Shown: positions 1-12,208, counted from the first letter of the stretch. The stretch is DNA of 64,000 nt from Urophycis tenuis (GCA_036785325.1 JAXIVH010000010.1:1677373-1741372); one strand, 5' to 3'. Notes: a model not told the origin generated them from the sequence alone. Numbers and translations: made by a program.

Positions 1-301
1 TTAATTCAGCCCATTTTACCGAAGATCATTTGCTTGTATATGAGATATTTTCACATAAATCAATAATAATATTTGTGTTAATAGAGAGGCCATATTATAT
101 GGTTTCAATGTACGTAGGCTGTATATTTTATCTCCCTATAGGCCTCAATAGGTCTACTTTGGCCTCAACAATCCAAACCCATTATTTTGTGTCTGACCAT
201 AGAGTGGTATGTGTCCCGACACGGCCCTGTTCTGGGGCTTTAAACCTTCATGCACATCGGTGCGCCAGACGAGCCCAGTAACCATGGGGATGAACCCAGA
301 C

Positions 302-2038
302 CTGCGGAGGTTCCAGATGATGATCCGGGTCCCCGTGGTGGAGCCGGTAGACTCGATGACTTGGAGCTCAGTGAGCAGCTCTTCCTCAGTGTTGAAGGGC
401 GAGTGGTCCAGTATGACCTTCAGACTGGCCCTGTGCTCCTCCAGCACCCTGAGTGGGCCCTCGGGTCAAGGAGGTTCTGACTAGGCTGGGTGGAAGTAAC
501 CCACATTGTCCTCACTTTGGACCGAGCAGACCCCACATCGGTGTCATAGCAGGGGAATCGTAGCTAAACAACATTATTACATCATTGACAATTCTCATGT
601 TGGAAAGCCAGTGCAAGGTAAGGTGTAGCTACTTCCCTAGCTTCGTCTATACTGGTGCACAAGGATATTTAATATGGAGCATGGAACAAAAAAAACACTT
701 TGGTTTGAGACCCACACACCCTCCCAAAGAAATCTCAAGTTAAATTGGACTAATATCCCTAATAAGGCCCTAGATTTATTGTTTATTTACATATCCACAG
801 TAATTTATTTCATGATAGCATTGATCCAACACAATAGCAATGACCAGGAGGCCAGCTGAGACCCATTTGACAAGGTCAAAAGGATATACCCTCTGGGTTC
901 CTTGATGCTGATGATAGGCACAGTGATGCGCTCGGCTCCGGTCTCCTTCAGGTAACTCTGAGACAGCATGCCAACACACAGGTCCTTCTCTGATTTGGAG
1001 AAGATGATGACATCCTGGCCCAGACGCATGGAGCCAGACTTGAACCCGTTGCCGTACATTCCAATGGGAAGTTTGCCGGCCACAGCTTTTTTGTCACTGT
1101 ATCCGAAGCTAATAAGGGAAAAAGGAAAATATGTTGATGCATTAACCACTAACTTCACAAGTAATGAATAAACTGCATTCCCAGATGTTGTGATATGATT
1201 TATCATGAATATTGTAAATAATCAATGATCACCTGAGCATTCGAAGCATCTTGTACCAGTTGAGTCCGTTTCCATTGTCCATGAAGGTTAGACAGTCCTT
1301 GTCTTTGATCTGGGTCTTATCGATCCATATCTGTTTGGCATTGACATCAGGGTCGTATGCGTTGTCTATGGGAAAACATAACACATCAAATGGCTGATAT
1401 AGTATAATCAGGTGAGAGCCATTTGGAAAAAATAAAATCTCTGCCTCTGTTCAGGGCTCTGGTAACATTTGGCCTCCTGCCAGATGTTAACTTCCGGTCC
1501 AAGGCGACTTAAAGCACACTTCTACGAAGCAGAAACTGAAACTAATGTATGCTGCGACACAAACCGAAAGTTACAGGAGGACTCACCGATGAGTTCAGCA
1601 ATAGCACTGAAGGGCCCGGTGTGGCTGGTAGAGTTGGTGTGGAGAAACTTTGGGTGAAGCTGAAATGGGAACGCCCATTCATGATTACTCAACACCACGG
1701 TGATTCACACAAACATGACATCAAGGGAAGGGATGTTCATCAGGAACAAACCAACAAGACCAAACATGCAAACCTGACCAAACTGATAGATCTACACTGA
1801 CATTCTTCTGACTAACGTGTAACTACTCTACCTCCGGAGTCCTCTGGACATTCACGAACACGGCTAACCTACAGTCTGCCTCACGAGTACCAGAACATTG
1901 AACTGTCCATCAAAACCATTACCTAAAGACATTTTCAAAAGTAAAACCAGCAGGATTTTCTGAATGATTTACATAATTCAAGAATCGGAAGAACCTCTTC
2001 AATACAGGGCAGTTCAACTCAGCTCAAAAGCATGCACA

Positions 2039-2076
<38 letters not shown>

Positions 2077-5000
2077 AAGACTGATTCTGACTCATCGACT
2101 TCATCTAGAAGACTGAGCATAACTTTATTTATAAGGCATGAGGCCACGATTAACATTGCCAAAATATCAAAAAGCATTAACCCTCATCATAATCGATTGA
2201 CAAATAATACATTATGCTGGATGACTCGATGGCTGTAAATGTTCCTCATGTAAAGACTGATGAGCTCCTGAGAAAGCTGAAACTCAAAATAGAGAGAGAC
2301 TTGAGTGAGTTGAGTGAGACTTGAGTTTGAGAGACTTTTAAGTGTTATTTGCCAGTTACATGCTGGCTGCTAGAGAGATACACTTATTGAAATCCCCTTC
2401 TGAAAGCTTCTTCCACTCCATGCAAACGTGAGAGAAGTGCGTCATCAGGTGAAGACACACCATCCAGCGGGAAGCCCTGTTGTAATGGAGACACAACTAC
2501 CACCCGCATCAAAGCAGCCCCGGACAACGGCCAGCGTTGGCTTCAAAAGCTGCAGACCTCCAGCCTCAGGCCCGCCTCCAGCGCTGGGACACGGGATGTC
2601 CTGCCATGGGTCCTGGGGAGAAGATGGGTCATCTCCTCCCCAGGACCCATGGGGGGAAATCAATCTATTGCACTTCCATGCATGTTTTTATGTCCCTGTA
2701 TTATATTCTGCAGTTTATTGTTTTATCACGCTTATCGTTAATAAATAAGTGTATTTTATAGATAATCCTCTTCTTGGTTAGAATGATTCACCACACACTG
2801 CAGTTAATAAGTATGCAAATGTGTTTTATATAAACTATAGTTTACAAATATACAAGTATACAAATATCCACATTACTGGTGCCCATGGTGGAAATTACAT
2901 GCGTTGACATCTGACATGACACTCAAACACCATTAACCTCTGCTTTCTTAGATAGATTCATAATAGTTTATAAAGTAGACTAGGTCTATAGATAATATTT
3001 ACCATAGTTATTGCTAATAAATATGTGTAGCATTAGGCTATAGACCAGGGTTACTCAATAGGTGGACTCCGGTCCGGGTCCGGACCCAAACGCAATGAAA
3101 TTCGGACCGAGAAAAAAAAATCTATATTCGGGGTTTTTTTCATAGTGATCGAAGCGATATTTCATTGGCGTGTGATTTCTGAATGTACAGTTTCCAATCA
3201 AATTCTATCTCCTGCCCAATCCAAATGTCCTATCAGTGGTTGTATATAACATCACCATGGCAACTCATTGTAGCCGTGAGCGCGAGGTCTGCAAGTTTTT
3301 TTTTTTCCCTCCGCGCGAGTCTGTCAGTCCGTCAGATTTGCGAACGGTACATGTTTCTTTAGCAAGCAAAAGTCATGGCGTGCTCCAAACTTGCCAAAAA
3401 GCGAAAGGTGGATTTCAAAAATCGTGAATTTAGGAAAGAGTGGACCGACAAATATGCATTTGTGCTGCCTGCGGGGAGCATGAAACCAATGTGTTTAATC
3501 TGTAATGAGACAGTTGCCCTCGTCAAAAGTGGAAACGTGAAACGTCATTACGAATCAAAGCATGGCCACTTCGAGCAAAATTACCCACAAAACTCTGAGG
3601 TAAGGACCAGAAAAATAAGCCAAATGCAAGCATCATACCAGGCAACACGCATTATGATAGTCAGGTCAGCCACACAACAGGAGCGTGCAACTGAAGCCTC
3701 ACTGTGAGTGGCATGGGTCTTAGGCAAGCACAAAAAACCATTAACTGACGCGGAAATCGTGAAGGAGTGCATGAATGAAGTAGCAATCGCTCTGTATGAG
3801 GGAACTCAAAAAGATGACATCATACAAAAAATAAATCAAATACCCCTCTCAGATTCCACTGCAGTAAGACGAACTGAAACCCTTGCTGAAGATTTGTTGA
3901 ACCAAATGAAATTAGCTGTTAAAAAGGCTAAATGCATTTCATTGGCTTTGGATGAATCCATAGACAACACAGATGATGCCCAACTTCTGGTGTTTGTCAG
4001 ATTTTTTGATGAAGAGAGGGGGGAACTCTTTGAAGATGTGTTAGGCCTCACAACCCTTCATGGGCATACAAGAGGGGATAACATTTATGAAGCAGTGATG
4101 GAGATGTTGAGAGACCGAGAGATAGACCTGAAGCATGTGGTTTCCTGCCACTGCAGGTGTCCCTGTCTTGCAGGAAATGGCCCTGCACATTCTCACCACG
4201 TTCCCTTTAACATACTCTTGTGAGTCATCCTCTTTAAGGATGACTATGTTGAAGAACAAATACAGGAGTACACTCACTAATGAACACTTACACCAGTGTC
4301 TACGCCTGGCCCTCACACCTTTTGTTCCCAGGTTTAAAGAACTGGTGGCACAAAAAATGTGTCACTTTTCACACTGATGTGGACAGAACACATCATCCTT
4401 TGGGCATAGTTCAAATGTTCTTTGTGGATTTACCGCCTTTTTTTGTTCGGAGTTCTAATTTTGTAATTAAACCGTCACTGTTCCGGACCCTGGACAGATT
4501 TGAAATTTGGTGAGTGGACCTTTTGACTTTCTAATTGAGTACCCCTGCTATAGATTATGCACACATAGCGTAAAGGCTTAGATAACACCTATCATGCAAA
4601 TGAACAACTACTCAAAAATACTGATGCAATAAAATATGTCTTCTGTAGGATAAATGCAGTCTGAAGTTGTGCCATTTGATGAAGGAGATGAGGAGGTCGA
4701 GTGGAACTATCTTTCTAGTTCCACTCGACCTCCTCATCCCTTCTGGATGCAAAACAAACAACAAAAAATGAATGTAACAAGATGCAGGCGACGCTTCGTC
4801 CTCCAAACCGCTGACTGGAAACAGTCCGACAGTGGAGGCGCGCCTGAGTCCAGGGTTTGCAGCTGGACGCTTCTCGTTGGCTGCTGGTTGTTAGGGCGGG
4901 ACAGAACCGCAGCAGGTGGGAGGGGCCACGTTGAGACCAACGGAAGTTGCTACGTTGTTTTTTAAATTCTGTCGATGAACGTTAGCTACCGGCAGAGGAG

Positions 5001-8000
5001 CGCACACACACACGTTCACTTTAGTCTATGAATGTTCTCATTCATCCAGGTCATGTTTGATCTGGCCAACAATTACGTCGAACCCAACTGGACTTAGATT
5101 TGTCTGTGAAGACGTTTCGCCTCTTATCCAAGCGGCTTCATCAGTTCGTAACGCATCAGTCTGACTAGTCCGCACTAGTCTGACAGACAGTGGAGTTAGA
5201 CCCAGGTATTTAACCTCAGTGGAAGTGTCCACCCACCAATCTCCTAAAACAATAGATCATTAGTGTGGCTTCACCTGACCTTTGTTTGGGGCCTGTGAGT
5301 CATCTTGGTGGATGATGGTCATTAGGGGTGGGTGGGGCCACTGGAGAACGACCGTCGTTAGGTATGATGTGCAGTTACCAGTGAATGACAGTCATCTTTG
5401 CTTTAGGAGATTGGTGGGTGGACACTTCCACTGAGGTTAAATACCTGAGTCTAACTCCACTGTTTGTCAGACTAGTGCGGACTAGTCAGACTGATGCGTT
5501 ACGAACTGATGAAGCCGCTTGGATAAGAGGCGAAATGTCTTCACAGACAAATCTAAGTCCAGTTGCGTTCGATTTAATTGTTGGTCGGATTAAACACGTT
5601 CACTTTAACATGGGAATGGTGAGCTTTGCTCTCATGCCCTCAACTGTGAATAATTTTACTCCATTGTGAATGTTACTCCACAGTGAATAATGTTACTTCA
5701 CTGTGGACAACGTTACTCTAGACAGAGTGAATAATGTTACTTCACTGTGAATATTACTCCACTGTGAATAATGTAACTTCATTGTGAATATTATTCCCAT
5801 GTGAATAATGTAACTTCACTGTGAATATTACTCCACTGTGAATAATGTAACTTCACTGTGAATATTACTCCACTGTGAATAATGTAACTTCATTGTGAAT
5901 ATTACTCCACTGTGAATAATGTAACTTCACTGTGAATATTACTCCACTGTGAATAATGTAACTTCACTGTGAATATTACTCCACTGTGAATAATGTAACT
6001 TCATTGTGAATATTATTCCCATGTGAATAATGTAACTTCACTGTGAATATTACTCCACTGTGAATAATGTAACTTCACTGTGAATATTACTCCACTGTGC
6101 ATAATGTAACTTCATTGTGAATATTATTCCCATGTGAATAATGTAACTTCACTGTGAATATTACTCCACTGTGAATAATGTAACTTCACTGTGAATATTA
6201 CTCCACTGTGAATAATGTAACTTCACTGTGAATATTACTCCACTGTGAATAATGTAACTTCATTGTGAATATTATTCCCATGTGAATAATGTAACTTCAC
6301 TGTGAATATTACTCCACTGTGAATAATGTAACTTCACTGTGAATATTACTCCACTGTGAATAATGTAACTTCATTGTGAATATTACTCCACTGTGAATAA
6401 TGTAACTTCACTGTGAATATGGGGCGTAGCCACGGGTGTGCCGGGGTGTGCCTGGGCCACCCAAACGTGACCCTGGCACACCTAAAATATTCCGTTCGCA
6501 ATTGACACAATGTTAGATAAAGCCGTACGTTTCTACAACCATATCGTTAACGAGCAGAAGACGTGATAATAAAGACACGGGCTCTGGCCACTGACAGACT
6601 AAGTTGCTTGCAACACGCACCCTTGGCGAGAACAGACATTTTCGAATAATTGTCAATGACAATAAACCATGTTGCAGCCTTCAGTGAATTATATTCTTGC
6701 AAGCTAGCATATTTCAACGTGCGGTTTTTGATTGTCAATACGCAATCACGTTACTTTTGAGAGCACTGTAAAAAGGCTATAGGCTACACAGTAAGTGGTG
6801 TTTACATTTCCAGCTGAGCCTCCATGTCATTTGCATCACACGTGTCCTGTTTGCGCCCTTAATTTTTACTGGGTTGAGGCCACCCACAATCTCACAGGGG
6901 CACCTTAATTAAAATTTCTGGCTAAGCCCCTGCTGTGAACGTTAGTGACATGACATAACTGCTGTGTAAACAGGACCGCTGAGCGCAGTGTTGCCAGGTG
7001 TACAATAATGATCGTATTTGTACGATAATTTTGCCCTCTGTACGATGTACAATGTACGATGTACGATCAATAATCCCAAAAAAGGCCAAATATACGATAA
7101 TTTGACCATTGCGTGAATGTGTGTTTGTAATCGGTTGTAATCAGCCTGTCGCAACTGTCTGTCTGATTTTTTTTTGTGAACCTCTTTCCATGTGACAAGT
7201 TTCAAGCCAATCCTGCTTTTCTAAATGTGAGCTTGCCTCAGAACAACGGCAATGATTGGCTGAATAGTCCGCTGCGCCCGCCACATGAGTGAGGAATAGA
7301 GAAAAACAAGAAAAGAAGAAGAAAACACACACAAACAACAAACACAAAACAAAACAAACACAACAAACACAAAACATGTCACTTGGCCGCACAAAGGCAA
7401 CTGCCATAGCAAAGCATGTTATTGGTGACTGCTATTTTGACAGTCTGTCAGAAATCGTGATGAGAAAAAAATTCAGCATCCTAATTGATGAATCAACCGA
7501 CATTGGAAATGTCAAAACGCTCTGTGTTGTAGTTCGTTTTTTTGATGAAGGTACAAACAGGGTTCAGACCCGCTTTTGGAAACTGGAGCCACTGCAGAAA
7601 GGCTGTACGAAGAAATGATGAAATCATTCACAGAGGCAGGCGTCCCACTTCAAATCATTGTGGGGTTTGGGTCGGATGGCTGTACCATGATGGGACGACA
7701 CAACTCTGTCTCCAGTCGTCTAAGAAACGATTTGCCAGGAATCACCATACATCGCTGCATCTGTCACTCCTTACACCCGTGTGCCAGTGAGGCGTGCAAG
7801 CAGCTTCCTCGCCAGTGCGAAGATTTAGCCAGAGACATTTATGGATATTTTAAAAACAGTGCTAAACATGTGGCTGAACTTCGAGAATTTCAGGATTTTT
7901 GCCATGTTGACCCCCACAAAATACTGAAGCCCTCCCAGACACGATGGCTGTCACTGACTGAAGTTGTCAAAAGGATATCTGCCCAGTGGGAAGCTCTCAG

Positions 8001-10313
8001 GCTTTTTTTCACCGATCAGTGGATTGATGCCAGACTGAATGCTGCTGAGAATATTTATCATGCACTCAATGATGAGTCTCTAAGGCTGTATTACCACTTT
8101 ATGGAGTGGGCTCTGCCCAAATTTACAGACCTTAATCAGTACTTTCAGAGTGAGGCTGTGGTCATTACATCACTGAGGAGCAAGATGTGTGAGACCTACA
8201 AAGATCTCCTACTGACCTTCATGCAACGAGACTACGTTTTCCACACAGCCCTCAGTCAAATCAATGTGAATGATGATTCAAAGTTCTTACCATTGAACAC
8301 TATGTACCTGGGTGTAAAAGTGATGCAGAAAGTCCAGAATTCAAAATTCACACCAGCCACCCTGACAGATTTCTACATGCGTTGTCAAAAATGTATTCGG
8401 GTTGCCTGTGGAGAAATTAAGAAACGCTTTGACTTTGATGATGCCCTCTTGGTCCACATTGCATGCCTGTCCCCTGCCACAGCGACCGATGCAAGAGCAC
8501 GAGCTGAGTATCCCTCTCTGTTTCCGCTCATGAGACTATTGCCACGTCTGATTGACTCAACAGATGCTGACCGTCTCCAAGCCATTGATGACCAGTGGAG
8601 GAGACTGCCTCTCGTGAGCCTTAATGAAGACAAACAAACAATGACTGTGGATGAGTTCTGGCACCATCTCTCCACTTTGGAGGACTTTGGGGCAAGAAGG
8701 GTGTTCAGGGAACTGGGAGAGTTTGCCCTTGATGCACTAGTGGTTCCTCATTCAAATGCATCCTGTGAACGTGTGTTTTCCAAGGTAAATCTAATCAAAA
8801 CAAAACCACGAAACCGACTTATCACAGGCACCTTAATGGGCTCATGCACACATCAGAGTGTGTGAAGATGGCAGGTGGATGTGCCAATTTTAAGCCAACA
8901 ACCACAATGCTGCGGTCCATGACAACATCAAATCTATACAGGAAAAGGACTGCCCCCACCCAGCAGGATGCAGCAGACTCGGACAGTGACTCAGAGCTGG
9001 AGCTTGAACCTTAAGGTAAGCATAATTCATTATTTAACTAGCCTAGCTGATGGCCTAAACTGTTTCAGGCACATTATGAACAGAGTTCTAGTCATCTATC
9101 ATGTAATGTAATTAATCTAAACAATAGTCTCCTCTCGCTCTTCTTCATTCCATTCAGAAAACTGCCAAAGAGGGGGACTGACACAGACTGGACAGATAAC
9201 TCAGGAAAAAAACATGTACCCCTTGGAGTGTTGTTTTTTATTATTAATTTGTTATTCTGGTTACCTCTTTTCCAGGTTATTATATAGCCAGGTTATATAT
9301 GCACTTTATTTTATTTATTTTTTTCCACAATATCTTTATTTGAGTTTTAAGCAGCATAGCAAAAAAGCAATACAGTCTCTGACATTCCTGCAACATGTCA
9401 TACAACATGTGTTAGCCGCCTTATTATGTTCAGAACAGAACATAAAACAAAAAATCACATAGAACTGCACTTTATTTGAAGTTAGAACCTGGTGGAGGCA
9501 CTTTTAAGTTTGCATAAGTGCAGTTTTTGTTTATTTTATGAATTGTTGTCATTTTGAGGACAGAGACAATGTTGTTTCTCTGAAAATAAAATTTCAATAT
9601 GTGAAGCCAGATCTTTATTTTCTTGTCAGTTATCATGAATACTATTTACCTTTTAAACCTGGCGCTATGACTATTTCCTAACAGTGGGTGGCCTCCAGGC
9701 CTCATCATTTGGCTCATTAGTTCCCACCCGTCATTGTTTATGGGGGACAAGTTAGCTTAACGCAACTATGGGGCTGCTGATGAATCCATTTGATCCATTC
9801 CGTACTGACGCAAAGCCGTGAGTGCCTGTTGGACGCTATTCAACACAAGAGTGACTATAGCGCATCATTAGCTTGATTATGACGGGTGTACGATAATTTC
9901 TCTCAAAATACGGTAATTTTAGGTCTCTGGTACGATAATCCTACATTTCCCACCTGGCAATAGCGACATGTTGACCAACGCTTCTGAAGCCTCACGAAGG
10001 AGACCGAAGGAGCCAGTCAAGGTCTGAAGACCAGGGTAGTCACTTTGCTGCGTTTTAACACCAACTGCCCACACACCACCAAGTCGGACTGAAGATCACT
10101 CAAACGGGCTGGACCAGTCAGGAGGACACGGTTCTTCTCCTGCTGAGACGCAGCGTCCCTCTCCGTCCTTCTCTGTTCTGATCATCGGTTACAATCCGCA
10201 CCTGGCACTTCGTACCGGTTCCCATTGGCGTAAACTCAACAAAATGGAGACATAAATGTCAAACTTACCGTGCTGAGCGGGACCTCGCGGGCGGTCTGTG
10301 CGGCGCAGTCCAT
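302..10313 (-). CDS. MORC-A: MORC3-like GHKL ATPase gene, exons 1-5 (3' part outside window)
   Basis: MORC3 family proteins are nuclear GHKL-type ATPases that act on chromatin. Five exons join in phase on the minus strand: 10313-10269 (ATG, 15 codons), 1659-1587, 1365-1233, 1108-890 and 448-302. Most junctions fit good AG and GT consensus; the exon 4 donor (GTATAT) and exon 5 donor (GTCTGG) are weak. Visible motifs in order are ELIDNAYD (N box with catalytic Glu), FMDNGNG, FGYSDK, the glycine loop GMYGNGFKSG, and IIIWNLR. Exon 4 is two codons shorter than in MORC-C. Remaining exons should lie left of position 1. Intron 1 is about 8.6 kb and full of transposons, so expression of an intact transcript is not certain. 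The family is sure; the exact orthologue (MORC3a, MORC3b or a lineage-specific copy) is not. Confidence 0.85.
2046..2073. repeat. (TA)n microsatellite
   Basis: Uninterrupted TA dinucleotide run in intron 1 of MORC-A. The rest of 1660-3037 is AT-rich intron with no gene that I recognise, apart from the hairpin at 2604-2652. Confidence 0.9.
2604..2652. repeat. 17-bp inverted repeat (hairpin) in MORC-A intron 1
   Basis: The arms 2604-2620 (CCATGGGTCCTGGGGAG) and 2636-2652 are exact reverse complements separated by 15 bases. The surrounding 2430-2690 is GC-richer than its flanks and carries a short open frame on each strand that I do not recognise. It is probably a fragment of an old repeat; function unknown. 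Confidence 0.6.
3046..4547 (+). mobile_element. hAT transposon, internally deleted
   Basis: Terminal inverted repeats read CAGGGTTACTCAAT at the left end and, reverse-complemented, CAGGGGTACTCAAT at the right. The flanking 8-bp target duplication is ctatagac (3038-3045) versus ctatagat (4548-4555). The element inserted in intron 1 of MORC-A on the opposite strand. It encodes a damaged zinc-finger hAT transposase from which about the middle half is missing. Confidence 0.88.
3375..4377 (+). pseudogene. hAT transposase remnant (zinc-finger type)
   Basis: hAT transposases cut and paste DNA in the nucleus. The N-terminal part from 3375 shows a C2H2/BED-like finger (CLICNETV ... KRHYESKH). An in-frame TGA at 3705-3707 interrupts it, then the frame continues with the catalytic-core start ALDESIDNTDDAQLLVFVRFF (DES carries the first catalytic Asp). 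At about 4140 the frame jumps to the C-terminal dimerisation segment (YRSTLTNEHLHQCLRLA, ending 4377), so the RNase-H-fold middle and insertion domain are deleted. Closest in style to GTF2IRD2/ZBED-type Charlie transposases. It cannot be active. Confidence 0.8.
4687..4738. repeat. Perfect 23-bp hairpin, 6-base loop
   Basis: Arms 4687-4709 and 4716-4738 are exact reverse complements (centre of arm GAGGAGGTCGAGTGG) with loop tctttc. It lies between the hAT element and a CpG-containing stretch (4780-4970) in which I see no gene. Confidence 0.8.
5024..5593. mobile_element. Fold-back element with 14-bp flanking duplication
   Basis: Arms of roughly 190 bp (about 5065-5250 and 5393-5580) are near-perfect reverse complements around a roughly 140-bp centre. 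Both arms contain the same open frame (motif DEAAWIRGE) read toward the other arm; this is a repeat shadow, not a gene. The element is flanked by acacgttcacttta at 5010-5023 and 5594-5607, an exact 14-bp duplication. The arm sequence is a common teleost interspersed repeat to my eye, but I cannot name the family. Confidence 0.7.
5640..6418. repeat. 37-bp minisatellite, about 20 units
   Basis: The unit is built from two related halves (CTGTGAATATTACTCCA and CTGTGAATAATGTAACTT). Variant units with TTATTCCCATG recur every few copies, giving a higher-order pattern from about 5750 to 6400. The array is interrupted at 6419 by a hAT MITE, and one more degenerate unit follows at 6933. Confidence 0.92.
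6419..6932. mobile_element. Non-autonomous hAT element (MITE) inside the minisatellite
   Basis: The ends GGGGCGTAGCCA and, reverse-complemented, GGGGCTTAGCCA form terminal inverted repeats. The 8-bp target duplication is ctgtgaat (6411-6418) versus ctgtgaac (6933-6940), which is itself part of the minisatellite unit. No transposase frame is visible. Confidence 0.75.
6990..9961 (+). mobile_element. hAT transposon, about 3 kb
   Basis: The ends GTTGCCAGGTG and, reverse-complemented, ATTGCCAGGTG match, with a T/ACGATAAT-rich subterminal zone on both sides. The possible 8-bp duplication agcgcagt / agcgacat has three mismatches, so the exact ends are approximate. It holds the transposase at 7289-8865 and sits in intron 1 of MORC-A. 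The 3' flank of the coding region (8866-9900) is AT-rich with a poly-A-like end near 9590. Confidence 0.7.
7289..8865 (+). pseudogene. hAT transposase, one frameshift, C-terminal domain intact
   Basis: Two overlapping frames, 7289-7618 and 7576-8865 (429 codons; the first codon is TTG, so this is an open frame and not a start). The first shows the catalytic start ILIDESTDIGN. The second shows GSDGCTMMG, the CxxxH-like stretch CICHSLHPCA, QTRWLS, and the C-terminal dimerisation block VVPHSNASCERVFSKVNL. The frame change near 7575-7615 breaks the protein between the first catalytic Asp and the rest. No BED finger is visible upstream, so the N-terminus is missing or in another exon. Likely dead, though the long second frame suggests moderate age. 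Confidence 0.8.
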
Positions 10314-10929
10314 GTTCACTGAAAACGAAACTAAGTGATGATCAGGAACCGACGATCACAACCCGCCCCGTCCGACGGAAACCAGACCACAGTTTAATAT
10401 CTGCATCAAATAGCGAAAGTCCTGAGTTAACAGGACATCCTCAGAGAGTGCAGTCAGAGCTACAGTAATAAACCTTAAGCTGTTATTGTGCATAGGAGTG
10501 CACAATCTAGACTTTCGTCAGGTTCTTCTTCACACCAAATATGCAAATAAAAGAGGCTACTTCCGTATAGCTGTGCTATTTTTCATTTTTGTAAACTTTA
10601 TACTTTTGACATTATACTATTTGCGCTTAAAAATGCACAAAATTCTCATAGAGATAACATTGAGCCTAGCTTTCCAGTTTTAGTGTGGGTGGAGCGTGTG
10701 TTCCACAACGGTCGCGGTTCGATCCCCACCTCAATTAAATTCATCTCAATGATTCGGGGCATTCCTATGCACGAGTAATTCCTGTGTGGAATTACATGTT
10801 CTAGTTATATTGTGCAGTGTTGTGTTGCAGCTCTACTTGGCATAAAAAATACATCTAGTTCAATAAAGGATCATCATTTTGTATTGTTGGTAGAAATAGC
10901 AAAGGTGTCGATATGAACGTTTTTTATTG
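10314..10929. other. 5' flank of MORC-A; no gene seen
   Basis: Region upstream of the MORC-A start codon. CpG dinucleotides are frequent around 10060-10380, fitting a promoter next to exon 1, but no TATA box or specific site can be defended. At 10683-10735 there is a tRNA B-box-like string (GGTTCGATCCC) without a convincing cloverleaf, perhaps a SINE remnant. Confidence 0.35.
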
Positions 10930-10997
10930 AATTAAAACCTATTAAGGAAACCTCCACACAGTCACAAGCATTCCCAACAATAGGTACCTTAACATAT
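10925..10997. pseudogene. MORC copy B relic: 3'-flank segment
   Basis: About 60 bp here (aacctccacaca ... accttaacat) match 18915-18980, which lies just downstream of MORC-C. With the exon relic at 13801-13965, this supports a former third tandem copy whose body was mostly lost or replaced. The match is short, so the evidence is moderate. Confidence 0.5.
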
Positions 10998-11387
10998 ATT
11001 CTGAATGGTATGGCAAAATCAATCCATGAACAAGTAATGTTTGTCTCCCATTAAAAAAATAAAAATAAAAAAAAACCCACTGAAAACAGCAGTTAAGAGA
11101 AATACAAAAAACCCACAACATTTTGGACATATCACATTCAGTCCTATAAGTAAACAACACCAAGTTACAAATACACATAGTTATGAATCCTGCATCATGG
11201 TGATATGTAGATACATAACAAACATACATTACATAACATCCCACAAATCCACTCAGCTATGCAGTAAATATGTTGTGGAGTGTGTGGTTGACGGCTATGT
11301 TAGAGCCTCACCTGGCCGAGTCAGGGAGTCAAGTAAAAGCCTAGATGGAGAGTGGTAGGGCTCCCCTGATGCAAGGACACTGGTTCA

Positions 11388-11876
11388 ACTCAACTCAACT
11401 CAACTTCATTTTATTGTCGTTGTACAAGAAACACAGAGTGATTTTTGGCAGCGAAATGTCGTTGCTATGGTTTCCGGCAGACACAGAATGAGCAGGTGTA
11501 TTATGTATAAATAGATCTATAAGAAAAATAATAAATAAAAAAAACAGAAATATAAATATAAAACTATGATAAATGTAAATATATAAATAGAGTGCAAATG
11601 AACTGGATATACCGACAGTACTATATACAGACAGTACTAGAAAAAGTGTCAGTGTAGGTATGGGAATAGAAATGTGGAACATTTTAGCAGCAGGGTGGAG
11701 ATTTCACACATTGATAGGGAGTATTGCACTGAAAGTATTGAAAGTATTTCACTGAAATTGGTGGGGGGGTTATTTGGCATTGAGCAGTTGGATTGGCTGA
11801 AGATGTTACCATGCAGAAGGTCTGGGATGAAGGGCTTGCATTGACCTAAACAGCCAGTGGGTGGCACGTATGGAGG
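11388..11876 (-). mobile_element. 3' end of an L2-like LINE
   Basis: Starts with the tandem tail CAACT x4 followed by TTCATTTTATTGTCGTTGTAC, the same layout as the other L2-like ends at 25365 and 55963 (short tandem repeat, then ACTTTATTGTC). Only 3' untranslated sequence remains; no reverse transcriptase frame is visible. Confidence 0.6.
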
Positions 11877-12208
11877 ACTAAAAGTGCCAAAATTAAATAA
11901 ATAAATACACCATTAAATAATTAAATAAATAAATAAATACACCATTAAATATTTCTTAAATGTCTCATTAATTAACTAAAATTGGAATGAAATAATTAAA
12001 TGTGTCATTAATTAATTAAAATACAGATTAATTTTATGTAAAAAAACAAACGTATATAATAATTTAACTATTTAATTAATTTACATTTACATTTCATGAT
12101 TTACATTTACATTTCATGATTTACATTTACATTTCATGATTCTGTGTTGCGATGCTTCATGAATTGTCTAAACTGTCAAACTCGCCCATCAAAGTTGGTA
12201 GGCGGATC
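11877..12208. repeat. AT-rich stretch with a 21-bp triple repeat
   Basis: 11880-12075 is dominated by TAAATAAATA-type simple sequence. At 12080-12140 the unit TTTACATTTACATTTCATGA is repeated three times, resembling the tail of a fish SINE. No gene. Confidence 0.7.

Noticed and set aside
209..484. Plus-strand frames over MORC exon 5 (also 22618-22911)
   Set aside because: They are antisense shadows of the minus-strand exon; they recur at both copies because the exon is conserved.
2428..2748. 106-codon frame in MORC-A intron 1
   Set aside because: Low-complexity content, includes a perfect hairpin, no domain, and competing frames on both strands.
5038..5669. Open frame DEAAWIRGE... as a gene
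   Set aside because: The same frame appears in both arms of the fold-back repeat in opposite directions, so it is repeat sequence.
5640..6420. Regularly spaced repeats suggesting a CRISPR array
   Set aside because: Units are contiguous with no unique spacers, and the genome is eukaryotic; it is a minisatellite.
10683..10737. Possible tRNA gene (B-box-like string)
   Set aside because: No matching acceptor stem or D arm; at best a SINE remnant.
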